DNA of 49,654 bases, from assembly GCA_017613375.1 (NCBI GenBank), contig JAGADZ010000053.1:1-49654 (forward strand), written 5' to 3'. Positions 25,659 through 34,808 of this stretch are shown piece after piece (within the stretch, counting starts at the first letter, position 1; each line of letters begins with the position of its first letter). This DNA comes from Bacteroidales bacterium. GTDB lineage: Bacteria > Bacteroidota > Bacteroidia > Bacteroidales > P3. The notes beneath the pieces were generated by a model. The model saw only the letters and a list, made by a program, of their open reading frames with translations, had not been told where the DNA came from and ran no database searches. The position numbers were made by a program, and so were the translations under genes.

Positions 25659-26318
25659 ATGGCACAAATTAGATGTTCAGTATGTGGTTATACATACGAT
25701 AGTTCATTTGCGGTTTGCCCCAATTGTGGCAATCAGCAGGGTCAGAATAATCAACAAGATGCTACGATTTACGACAAACGCAGCAATGCAGAGCCGACTC
25801 TTCCACCGTATAGTAATCCTGCTCCGAAAAACAATGTTTCAACAGATGATTTTGGAATGCAATTGGGAGATGCCCTAATACATTTCATTTATAGGATTGT
25901 GTACTTTTTCTTCATTCTTCCGGTGGCTCTCTGGAAAAAAGCAGTGGAACGTTTGAGCAAGCAACGTAGGTCTAAGGCTCTCGATGCCGCGGAAATCAAG
26001 ACGGATTGGCCTTTCTTGACATGGATGAAACGATTTGTGCTGGAGTTTTTGATTGACGGCTTGATTCTTGTTGCATGGCTGTTGTTCTTATTGATATTCA
26101 TGTTCTCAATAGACTGGGAGATAGGCGATGCTTTTGAATTTGCAGCAGGCCCGACATTGGGAATGTTCTATGTTATTTTCTTCTCACCGGTGTTTTTGAC
26201 ACTTGTTAGAGATATTATAGTCCTTGGTGTTGTACTCCCGATACGTTGGTGGATAAGCTTCTTCAACCGTCCGGCAAAGACATACGATTTGACACATGTC
26301 GGTAGTATAAAGAGATGA
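25659..26318 (+). CDS. Zinc-ribbon membrane protein of unknown function
   Basis: 219 residues. The N-terminus is a zinc ribbon with two CxxC pairs (CSVCGYTYDSSFAVCPNCG). A Gln/Asn/Pro-rich linker follows, then about three to four hydrophobic segments (IYRIVYFFFILPVALW, FLIDGLILVAWLLFLLIFMF, FYVIFFSPVFLTLV). The ribbon would face the cytoplasm if the first helix crosses outward. No enzyme motif is visible. It is a single-gene unit between two terminators. Confidence 0.75.
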   Translation: MAQIRCSVCGYTYDSSFAVCPNCGNQQGQNNQQDATIYDKRSNAEPTLPPYSNPAPKNNVSTDDFGMQLGDALIHFIYRIVYFFFILPVALWKKAVERLSKQRRSKALDAAEIKTDWPFLTWMKRFVLEFLIDGLILVAWLLFLLIFMFSIDWEIGDAFEFAAGPTLGMFYVIFFSPVFLTLVRDIIVLGVVLPIRWWISFFNRPAKTYDLTHVGSIKR

Positions 26319-26429
26319 TTAAAAAAGTTAAAATGATGTCAAATATAAGATATTGATTTTTAATATATGACATTATACAACCATTAATCTGTATCTTTAT
26401 ACTCTACCAAGATAATAGTTATCATAAAT

Positions 26430-26456
26430 GGGTATCCGTGAGGGTACCCTTTTTTA
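26430..26456 (+). terminator. Rho-independent terminator after the zinc-ribbon gene
   Basis: GGGTATCC (26430-26437) and GGGTACCC (26442-26449) make an 8-bp stem with one G-T pair and a 4-nt loop, followed by seven T. Confidence 0.85.
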
Positions 26457-26548
26457 TTAAAAGTTCCTTTGAACTACAAACTGACGGAGTGTATACATTT
26501 ATTTTTCAATATTTAATAACAAACCTCTTATTATCTAAAAAAAAAACG

Positions 26549-26556
26549 TAAATTTG
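26549..26556 (+). promoter_or_regulatory. -7 box of dnaX
   Basis: TAAATTTG matches TAnnTTTG and ends 27 nt before the ATG at 26583. The -33 element is poor. The spacing favours the start at 26583 over the in-frame ATG at 26568, which would leave almost no leader. Confidence 0.6.
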
Positions 26557-26582
26557 CAGACAAAATAATGGTTGGGATTATT

Positions 26583-27695
26583 ATGGAAAACTACATAGTA
26601 TCAGCACGTAAATACCGTCCGACGACTTTTGAGAGTGTCGTAGGACAGCAGCATGTGACATCAACATTGAAAAATGCCATCCGCACGGGACAATTGGCAC
26701 AGGCTTTCCTCTTCTGTGGTCCGCGAGGTGTGGGGAAGACGACATGTGCGCGTATTTTGGCTAAGACCATCAATTGTATGAATCCCACTGCGGATATGGA
26801 GGCGTGCAATGAGTGTGAGTCGTGCCGCTCGTTCAACAATGGCACCTCTATGAACATCTTTGAGTTGGATGCCGCCTCAAACAACGGTGTTGATGGTATC
26901 AGGGAATTGGTTAAGCAGGTGAATATTCCACCTCAAGCAGGTAAGTACAAGATTTATGTGATAGATGAGGTGCACATGCTGTCGTTAAGTGCTTTCAATG
27001 CATTCCTGAAGACTTTGGAAGAACCGCCGTCATATGCGAAATTCATACTGGCGACAACGGAGAAACACAAGATTATTCCGACAATATTGTCACGCTGTCA
27101 GATTTTTGATTTCAAACGTATACAGACGAGTGATATAGCGAAGCATCTACAGTATGTGGCATCTCAGGAAGGTGTGAGTTATGAACCTGAGGCAATACAG
27201 ATCATTGCCCAAAAGGCCGAGGGTGGATTGCGTGATGCATTGTCCATTTTCGACCAACTTGTGAGCTTTACTGGTGGCAACCTGACATACAAGCAATGTG
27301 TCGAGAATCTGAACATGTTGGACAGCGAGTATTATTTCCGTTTTGTAGATATGTTCAGGGGCGGAGAGCTCTCGAATGCTCTGGTCCTTTATCAGGAGAT
27401 TGTGGATAACGGTTTCGACGGTCAGCATTTTTTGACGGGCTTGTCGGAGCATTTACGCAATTTACTCGTCAGTATTGACCCTGTGACGCACAAGCTGCTG
27501 GATGTGGGTGATGCTATGCGTCAGCGTTATGGTCAGCAGTCTGTTGCATGTGGACTGCCATTGTTGATGAAATGGCTTGAGATTGCATCGGATGCGGAAT
27601 ACCGCTACCGTGATGCGAACAATAAGAGACTTTTTGTTGAGGTGGCATTGATGAAACTCGCCTCGGTGATGAAGGGCTTGGAGAGCGGAGGATAG
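26583..27695 (+). CDS. dnaX: DNA polymerase III subunit gamma (DnaX up to an in-frame TAG)
   Basis: Clamp-loader ATPase. From MENYIVSARKYRP the 370 residues show the AAA+ Walker A GPRGVGKTTCARILAKTIN, a zinc module with four cysteines (CMNP...CNECESC), Walker B IDEVHMLS, sensor/SRC motif ILSRCQIFDF, and the C-terminal collar domain ending LMKLASVMKGLESGG. This corresponds to domains I-III only. A TAG at 27693-27695 stops the frame, but the same frame stays open to 28328 and encodes the rest of the family's usual length. TAG is an ordinary stop in other genes here (mce, dxs, ligA), so it is not globally reassigned. The product may be a natural short gamma form, or the gene may be damaged or misread. 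Confidence 0.9.
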   Translation: MENYIVSARKYRPTTFESVVGQQHVTSTLKNAIRTGQLAQAFLFCGPRGVGKTTCARILAKTINCMNPTADMEACNECESCRSFNNGTSMNIFELDAASNNGVDGIRELVKQVNIPPQAGKYKIYVIDEVHMLSLSAFNAFLKTLEEPPSYAKFILATTEKHKIIPTILSRCQIFDFKRIQTSDIAKHLQYVASQEGVSYEPEAIQIIAQKAEGGLRDALSIFDQLVSFTGGNLTYKQCVENLNMLDSEYYFRFVDMFRGGELSNALVLYQEIVDNGFDGQHFLTGLSEHLRNLLVSIDPVTHKLLDVGDAMRQRYGQQSVACGLPLLMKWLEIASDAEYRYRDANNKRLFVEVALMKLASVMKGLESGG

Positions 27696-28328
27696 ATAGC
27701 AAGGGCGCCTGAGGCGGGACACGAAAAAAAAGAATGTGGGAATGATGTAAAGAGTGAATGCGGAAAAACGGCGGATTCTACAGATGTGATAAATGTCACA
27801 AAAGAATCGGCTCCAGTGGAGAATGGAGAGCGGAAGACTGAGAACAGGGAAGGGGTGACGGATGCGGCAAAGCCTATGAGGGGTCTGCCTCATGGGATTC
27901 TTTCGTCTGTCTCGATATCAGGGCCTATTGATATTAAGTCTGTCAAAGGATTGGAAACACGTAAGGTTGAAGAACTGACGCAGAAAAGGTTGGAGGAATT
28001 ATGGGAGGAACTTGCGGCAAACAGTAAGGATGAGCCGAAACTGTACGAATTGTTATGTGACAAACGTGTTGAACTGAAGAACAACAATCTCTTTAATGTG
28101 TGGGTGCCGAATTTGTATCTGGACAATGTGTTCCGTCAGTATCAGGATAAGATTCTTTCTTTTCTTAGAGGCAGGACGGGCAACGAGGCGTTATTGTACA
28201 AAGTTGTGGTTGAAGTAGAGAAGCGTGAGACGCAAGCTTATATGCCGCGAGAGAAGTTTGATGAGATGGCGAAGCGCAATCCGGAGATGTATAAGCTGCG
28301 GAAGTTGTTCCCGGATATTGATTTTTGA
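27696..28328 (+). CDS. dnaX: DnaX C-terminal (tau-like) part, same frame after the TAG
   Basis: 210 codons in exactly the dnaX frame, open from the base after the TAG. The first 70 residues are a polar linker (APEAGHEKKECGNDVK...), as expected between clamp-loader and tau domains. The rest is folded: KVEELTQKRLEELWEELAA, LFNVWVPNLYLDNVF and the end PREKFDEMAKRNPEMYKLRK, which resembles C-termini of Bacteroidota DnaX. The first standard start codon is GTG at 27786 with no ribosome-binding site I can see. Expression could come from readthrough, from reinitiation (GGAGG at 27687-27691 lies just before the TAG) or not at all. Total length with the upstream part is 581 codons, a normal full DnaX. 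Confidence 0.8.
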   Translation: MARAPEAGHEKKECGNDVKSECGKTADSTDVINVTKESAPVENGERKTENREGVTDAAKPMRGLPHGILSSVSISGPIDIKSVKGLETRKVEELTQKRLEELWEELAANSKDEPKLYELLCDKRVELKNNNLFNVWVPNLYLDNVFRQYQDKILSFLRGRTGNEALLYKVVVEVEKRETQAYMPREKFDEMAKRNPEMYKLRKLFPDIDF

Positions 28329-28359
28329 AATCAACTAATAGGTTAAGGTTATTATTAAG

Positions 28360-29625
28360 ATGGGGACGATATTTATTACTTTGGGTGCATTGATTTTTTG
28401 TGCACACTTGTTTTCGGCGATTTTCAGTAAGCAGCGTATCCCTGATGTGCTGTTTCTTGTGGTTATAGGTATATTGCTTGGGCCTGTGTTCGGTGTTGTC
28501 ACACCGGATATGCTCGGTGGCGTTGGCTCCGTTTTCGCTTCGTTGACACTGGTATTCATCCTTGTAGATAGTGGTATAGACATACATATAGATGACCTAA
28601 GGAAATATTGGGTTGGAATGGTACAGGTGATGTGTTATTCGTTTGTGATTTCGATGACTGTGGCGTCGCTGATGGCACATTATTTGGCCGATATGGAATG
28701 GTCGTCATCGATAATAGTGGGCAGTATTGTGGCAGGCACGGGTGCAGGTATTGTTATTCCAATGGTGCGACAAATGAAAGTTGGGGCACAGACGCGTACG
28801 GTTCTCACATTGGAATCGGCCATCTCGGCGGTGTTGTGTATTGTGGTCTCTTTGGCAATCATGGAGGGTCTGAAGATGGGACAGATACGTGCGGTGTCTG
28901 TTTTTGGTAATGTACTGGCGTCGTTTACGATGGCGTTGATATTAGGAGTGACGAGTGGGATAGTGTGGTCGGGAATGCTGCAGAGGGTGCGTAAGTTACA
29001 GAACTCGATGTTCTTGACGCCGGCATTCGTTTTTGTTGTATACGGAATCACGGAGGCTCTTGGATTCAGCGGTGCCATCGCGGCACTGGCATTCGGTGTG
29101 GTGCTGGGTAACGCATCCTATTTCGAGTTGTCGTTCATAAAGAAGATACAAGGGAAAAGACGTAGACAGATGCAGTCGCTGGAGGATAAAGAAAAGGCGT
29201 TTTTCAAGGAGATTGTGTTTATCCTGAAGACTTTCTTCTTTATCTATATCGGAATAAGCATACCGTTCACTGACACCATTGCCCTGTTATATGGATTGAT
29301 AATTGTTGCAGCTTTGTTTGTGGCCCGTTTTATTCTTGTTGCCATAGTGGGACGAAAGAACACGAAGACAGACAGGCTTATTGTGTCTGTGATGATTCCT
29401 AAAGGATTGGCTTCAGCGGTGCTTGCTGCCATACCACGACAGATTAATGAGACTGCCGGCTATGATGTCATTCCAAATGCTGAGCGTATGGAATGTATTG
29501 TCTACTCTATTATTTTCTTCTCAATAGTTGTTTGTTCGTTGCTCGTATTGCTAATGCGCCGTCAGATTATTGACAAGGACTTCAAGCCGGAAAATGCACT
29601 TGAGGAAGTATATGATTATGAATGA
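28360..29625 (+). CDS. Cation:proton antiporter (CPA family)
   Basis: 421 residues, about 11-12 transmembrane helices. Family marks are FSKQRIPDVLFLVVIGILLGP, FILVDSGIDIHIDDLRKY, and ALGFSGAIAALAFGVVLGN; a conserved late segment is SVMIPKGLASAVLAAIPRQ. It should exchange Na+ or K+ for H+ across the inner membrane. A cytoplasmic loop of about 30 charged residues (KIQGKRRRQMQSLEDKEK) splits the helices. It follows the dnaX frame by 31 bp. Confidence 0.87.
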   Translation: MGTIFITLGALIFCAHLFSAIFSKQRIPDVLFLVVIGILLGPVFGVVTPDMLGGVGSVFASLTLVFILVDSGIDIHIDDLRKYWVGMVQVMCYSFVISMTVASLMAHYLADMEWSSSIIVGSIVAGTGAGIVIPMVRQMKVGAQTRTVLTLESAISAVLCIVVSLAIMEGLKMGQIRAVSVFGNVLASFTMALILGVTSGIVWSGMLQRVRKLQNSMFLTPAFVFVVYGITEALGFSGAIAALAFGVVLGNASYFELSFIKKIQGKRRRQMQSLEDKEKAFFKEIVFILKTFFFIYIGISIPFTDTIALLYGLIIVAALFVARFILVAIVGRKNTKTDRLIVSVMIPKGLASAVLAAIPRQINETAGYDVIPNAERMECIVYSIIFFSIVVCSLLVLLMRRQIIDKDFKPENALEEVYDYE

Positions 29626-29652
29626 TGATGACTGTTGATTTAAAGTAAAAAA

Positions 29653-29707
29653 GTTATAGTTGACGTCAAGGTAATAGTTGAAAATCGTTTTCGTCTTCGT
29701 AATAGTG
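29653..29707 (+). repeat. Degenerate hexamer tract before dapF
   Basis: Units GTTATA, GTTGAC, GTCAAG, GTAATA, GTTGAA, then GTTTTC, GTCTTC and GTAATA, mostly at 6-bp phase. It ends 6 bp before the dapF ATG and fills most of the 88-bp gap. Confidence 0.65.
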
Positions 29708-29713
29708 TAAAAA

Positions 29714-30523
29714 ATGAGAAATATTGATTTTTATAAATTCGACGGTGCAGGTAATGATTTTGTTCTTGTGGATATCCGCACACATGATCCTCGGCTTACA
29801 GACGTCGAGATAGAAAGGATATGTCATCGCCGTTTCGGAGTGGGAGCTGATGGGCTTATGACGTTAGGCAGCTCTGAGGATGAGTCGTGTGACTTTGTCA
29901 TGACCTATTATAACAGCGATGGTAAAAAGGCATCTATGTGTGGCAATGGAGGACGCTGTATTACGGCTTTTGCCCATATGCTTGGTCTTGGTCACAAGGA
30001 CAATGCAGACGGAAAGTATACTTTCAATTTCATTGCCTATGATGGGATGCACCATTCTGAAATGCTGATGTGGGACGATGTGTCTGGTATTGGATTGGTC
30101 AAACTCGGAATGCGTGAGGTCGGATGCAAAGATGTAAAGCGTTGTCTGGACGGATGGTTTTTGGATACAGGTTCGCCGCACTATGTGCAGAGAGTCGATG
30201 ATTTGGAACACTATGATGTATTCTCTCAGGGACGGGAAATTCGTAATAACAAAGAACTGTTTCCTGAAGGTACAAATGTTGATTTCATAGAAGACCTGTC
30301 TGACGGGCGTCTCTTTGTGCGTACCTATGAACGCGGTGTTGAAGATGAGACGTGGGCATGTGGTACAGGTGTGACAGCATCGGCTATAGTGAGTGGTAAC
30401 GGACGTATCGTGACACTCGGTGGAGATTTTAAGGTGGAGTTCAACGCAACAGGTGACACCTATCGTGATGTTTTCCTTACCGGTCCAGTATCGTTCAATT
30501 TCAAAGGAACAATCAAAATATAA
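29714..30523 (+). CDS. dapF: Diaminopimelate epimerase
   Basis: Converts LL- to meso-diaminopimelate, the last shared step before lysine and peptidoglycan. 269 residues in two mirrored domains. The two catalytic cysteines are present: C76 in SMCGNGGRC and C216 in WACGTGVTASAI. KFDGAGNDFVLVD at the N-terminus and RRFGVGADGLM are family signatures. Together with dapD in this window it points to the succinylase pathway. Confidence 0.95.
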   Translation: MRNIDFYKFDGAGNDFVLVDIRTHDPRLTDVEIERICHRRFGVGADGLMTLGSSEDESCDFVMTYYNSDGKKASMCGNGGRCITAFAHMLGLGHKDNADGKYTFNFIAYDGMHHSEMLMWDDVSGIGLVKLGMREVGCKDVKRCLDGWFLDTGSPHYVQRVDDLEHYDVFSQGREIRNNKELFPEGTNVDFIEDLSDGRLFVRTYERGVEDETWACGTGVTASAIVSGNGRIVTLGGDFKVEFNATGDTYRDVFLTGPVSFNFKGTIKI

Positions 30524-30658
30524 ATGAAGTCAGAAAAAACAGAGTGCCAATTAATACCAAAGGAGAGAAGAAAAATTATTGAAAGTCAAAGATGACGTTG
30601 GAAATTGAGGTATGATGTGTGATGTCGTTTTAGTTTAAAAAAAATCAAGGTTAAAAAA

Positions 30659-30685
30659 GTTTTCGTTTTCGTTATCGTTTTCGTC
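30659..30685 (+). repeat. Hexamer tract GTTTTC before ligA
   Basis: Units GTTTTC, GTTTTC, GTTATC, GTTTTC and GTC in perfect 6-bp phase, 20 bp before the ligA ATG. The wider 181-bp gap (30524-30704) is AT-rich, includes a GTTTAA-like stretch, and shows no other signal. Confidence 0.75.
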
Positions 30686-30695
30686 AAAAAAATAA

Positions 30696-32795
<2,100 letters not shown>

Positions 32796-32804
32796 GATTG
32801 TTTT

Positions 32805-34037
32805 ATGAATTCAAGACACAAAACAGGGTTCATATTGATTTGTTTTTTTTCGTTTGCAGTTCATGGCTCGCTAACGGGACAGGGATTGTACACCTTCTCG
32901 CTACTGTCGGGCTATACTGTCCCCAATTCTTCAGAATTGAGCTATATTGGCGGCGTTTCTGCCGGTGTCGATGCCTCCGTGGCATTTTGTCAGTACTGGG
33001 GATATGAGACTGATGGCTTTTTCCCATATCTAAGGAGACCATATAATCTTGGTGTCAGATGCAACTTTACCAGTTTTCAACGCGACATTGCTGGACAACG
33101 CATAGGACTGAGTGGATTTATACAGGAACCTTTGTTGAAATTTCGTCACGTAATGGTTATGAAAGGGGACTCGGTTCCTGTGACGGTACTTGATCCGCTA
33201 TGTCTTGAAATGGACTTTGGCTTGGCATTTTACACCAACCCTTACTGCCGCACTCCAAACCCTGATAATTTATTTATCGGTTCATATACCAATTGCTTGA
33301 TAGGGATAGGATTGTCGTACAGCACACGGTTGCGTGATATGTCGCAGATTGTTGTGGCAGCCAAGTTTGCACATTCTTCAAACGGATATCTCAAGAAGCC
33401 AAACAAGGGATTGAACTATCTGCAATTGTCTGTTGGCTATACTCTGCCGGCCAGACTTTACCAAGATAGTCCTGCAAGGGTGTCTAAATTTGATACAGTT
33501 CTGTTATCTGGCAGGGGATTATTATTGCCTGTGTACCAAAGACAGCTATGGCCTGTCGACAATCATGCGTTTCGAGGGGGAGACATAATGTTCTCTTATG
33601 CCGGTGGCGTCGTTATGCCGCGTTACACGGGTGCAAGCAGCAACTACTTCTACGCCCATACCGCCCGTCTGGGGTATTACTATCGTTTCAATCCCGCCCG
33701 TGCCGCAGGCATCAATTTTGACTTGACATATAATTATAGCCATACAGCTGTAATCAGACATTGGCATGAGGACTACAATCTTCCGTTTTATATTGCTGTT
33801 GCAGCGGCATATGAAGCAACATATCATCGTCTGACACTTCATACTGCTCTTGCTGCCTATCTCTGTCGCAGCATGCACGGCACCACTCCATTGTATGAGA
33901 GAGTGGGACTTTTCTACAATTTCGGCGACGAATACCGTCGTGTGCGTCATTTTGTGGGAGTCTCTCTTAAATCACACATGGCTCATATAGATTTTATCGA
34001 ATGGCATTATGGCCTTAAATTCAGAGTGAAAAAATAG
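32805..34037 (+). CDS. PagL-like (acyloxyacyl hydrolase family) outer-membrane protein
   Basis: 410 residues with a signal peptide (LICFFSFAVHG). The central segment AAKFAHSSNGYLKKPNKGLN matches the lipid A 3-O-deacylase (PagL) active-site pattern HxSN...PNxG. The His and Ser are at the right spacing, but the position of the PagL glutamate is Asn here, so catalysis by the same triad is uncertain. Alternating-residue strands and aromatic residues suggest a barrel; the protein is longer than PagL (about 150-190), with extra strands at the C-terminus. It may modify lipid A acylation. It starts 10 bp after ligA. Confidence 0.75.
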   Translation: MNSRHKTGFILICFFSFAVHGSLTGQGLYTFSLLSGYTVPNSSELSYIGGVSAGVDASVAFCQYWGYETDGFFPYLRRPYNLGVRCNFTSFQRDIAGQRIGLSGFIQEPLLKFRHVMVMKGDSVPVTVLDPLCLEMDFGLAFYTNPYCRTPNPDNLFIGSYTNCLIGIGLSYSTRLRDMSQIVVAAKFAHSSNGYLKKPNKGLNYLQLSVGYTLPARLYQDSPARVSKFDTVLLSGRGLLLPVYQRQLWPVDNHAFRGGDIMFSYAGGVVMPRYTGASSNYFYAHTARLGYYYRFNPARAAGINFDLTYNYSHTAVIRHWHEDYNLPFYIAVAAAYEATYHRLTLHTALAAYLCRSMHGTTPLYERVGLFYNFGDEYRRVRHFVGVSLKSHMAHIDFIEWHYGLKFRVKK

Positions 34038-34051
34038 TTTAATAAAATAAC

Positions 34052-34714
34052 ATGACAATGAAAACAAGTTTAAAAACGACCTCAAGACTGATGTTGGTGT
34101 TGGGACTTCTTTTTGCCGTTTCATCCTGTTGCGAGAAAAAAGAAACTCCCGCCACCGCCAGCCCTGACGCAACAATCAACACCATTATGCAACGCAAGAG
34201 TGTTCGCTCCTATACGGGTGACGCCATCCCTGACGACATTATGGAATCTTTGCTCCGTGCAGCCATGGCGGCACCTTCCGGAATGGATATCCGTCCTTGG
34301 CATCTTGTCGTTTTGACCGATAAAAGCAAGTATGCGGAAGCATTTGAAGGTAACTTCAATATGGAGAAATTCATGCAGTCTGGTGCTGTTGTCGTCTTTT
34401 GTGCCGACACCACGGTGACGCGCCCTCCGCGTGAGAATCCCAACGCTCCGGCAGAAACCAAACCCAACCCTATGTGGCGTGACGATATGGGTGCTTGCAC
34501 CGAGAATTTCCTCATTGCTGCCGAGGCTTATGGCTTGGGCGCAGTATGGACGGCATGCTATCCGTTTCAAAACACTATGGAGCCGGTCCGCAAGTATCTG
34601 AACCTCCCTGGCAATGTGGTTCCCTATGCCATCGTTCCCGTGGGATATCCTGCTGGAGAGAATACACCAAAGGATAAATGGGACACTACACGAGTTCACT
34701 ATAATCGTTGGTGA
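34052..34714 (+). CDS. Nitroreductase-family lipoprotein
   Basis: 220 residues. A lipobox signal (LLFAVSSCC, C26) is followed by a short linker and an FMN-dependent nitroreductase domain: MQRKSVRSYTGDAIP with the phosphate-binding RxSVR, AAMAAPSGMDIRPWHLVV, and C-terminal GLGAVWTACYP and YAIVPVGYPAGE. The family reduces nitro groups or related substrates with NAD(P)H and is normally cytosolic. Lipidation would put this one outside the inner membrane, where NAD(P)H is absent, so its electron donor is unclear. An in-frame ATG at 34058 is an alternative start. Confidence 0.85.
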   Translation: MTMKTSLKTTSRLMLVLGLLFAVSSCCEKKETPATASPDATINTIMQRKSVRSYTGDAIPDDIMESLLRAAMAAPSGMDIRPWHLVVLTDKSKYAEAFEGNFNMEKFMQSGAVVVFCADTTVTRPPRENPNAPAETKPNPMWRDDMGACTENFLIAAEAYGLGAVWTACYPFQNTMEPVRKYLNLPGNVVPYAIVPVGYPAGENTPKDKWDTTRVHYNRW

Positions 34715-34748
34715 GCTCTACGTGCAGAAATAATTACTGTAGAACATA

Positions 34749-34788
34749 AACATGGGGCGTCCATATGCTATGATGGACACCCCATGTT
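34749..34788. terminator. Long hairpin between convergent genes
   Basis: ACATGGGG plus GTCCAT pairs with ATGGAC plus CCCCATGT, one mismatch, 8-nt loop. It lies between the nitroreductase gene and the leftward PPDK-like gene and probably stops both, although T runs are missing. Confidence 0.65.
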
Positions 34789-34808
34789 GTATCTCATGGC
34801 ACTCGACT

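Noticed and set aside
27724-27731. Programmed frameshift site at the A8 run in dnaX
   Set aside because: It lies after the TAG in the reading frame, so slipping there cannot bypass the stop; kept only as context.
27696-27785. Frameshift rather than a stop as the cause of the dnaX split
   Set aside because: Both parts are in the same frame and the frame between them is open; the other two frames have stops at 27697 and 27710, so no shift is needed.
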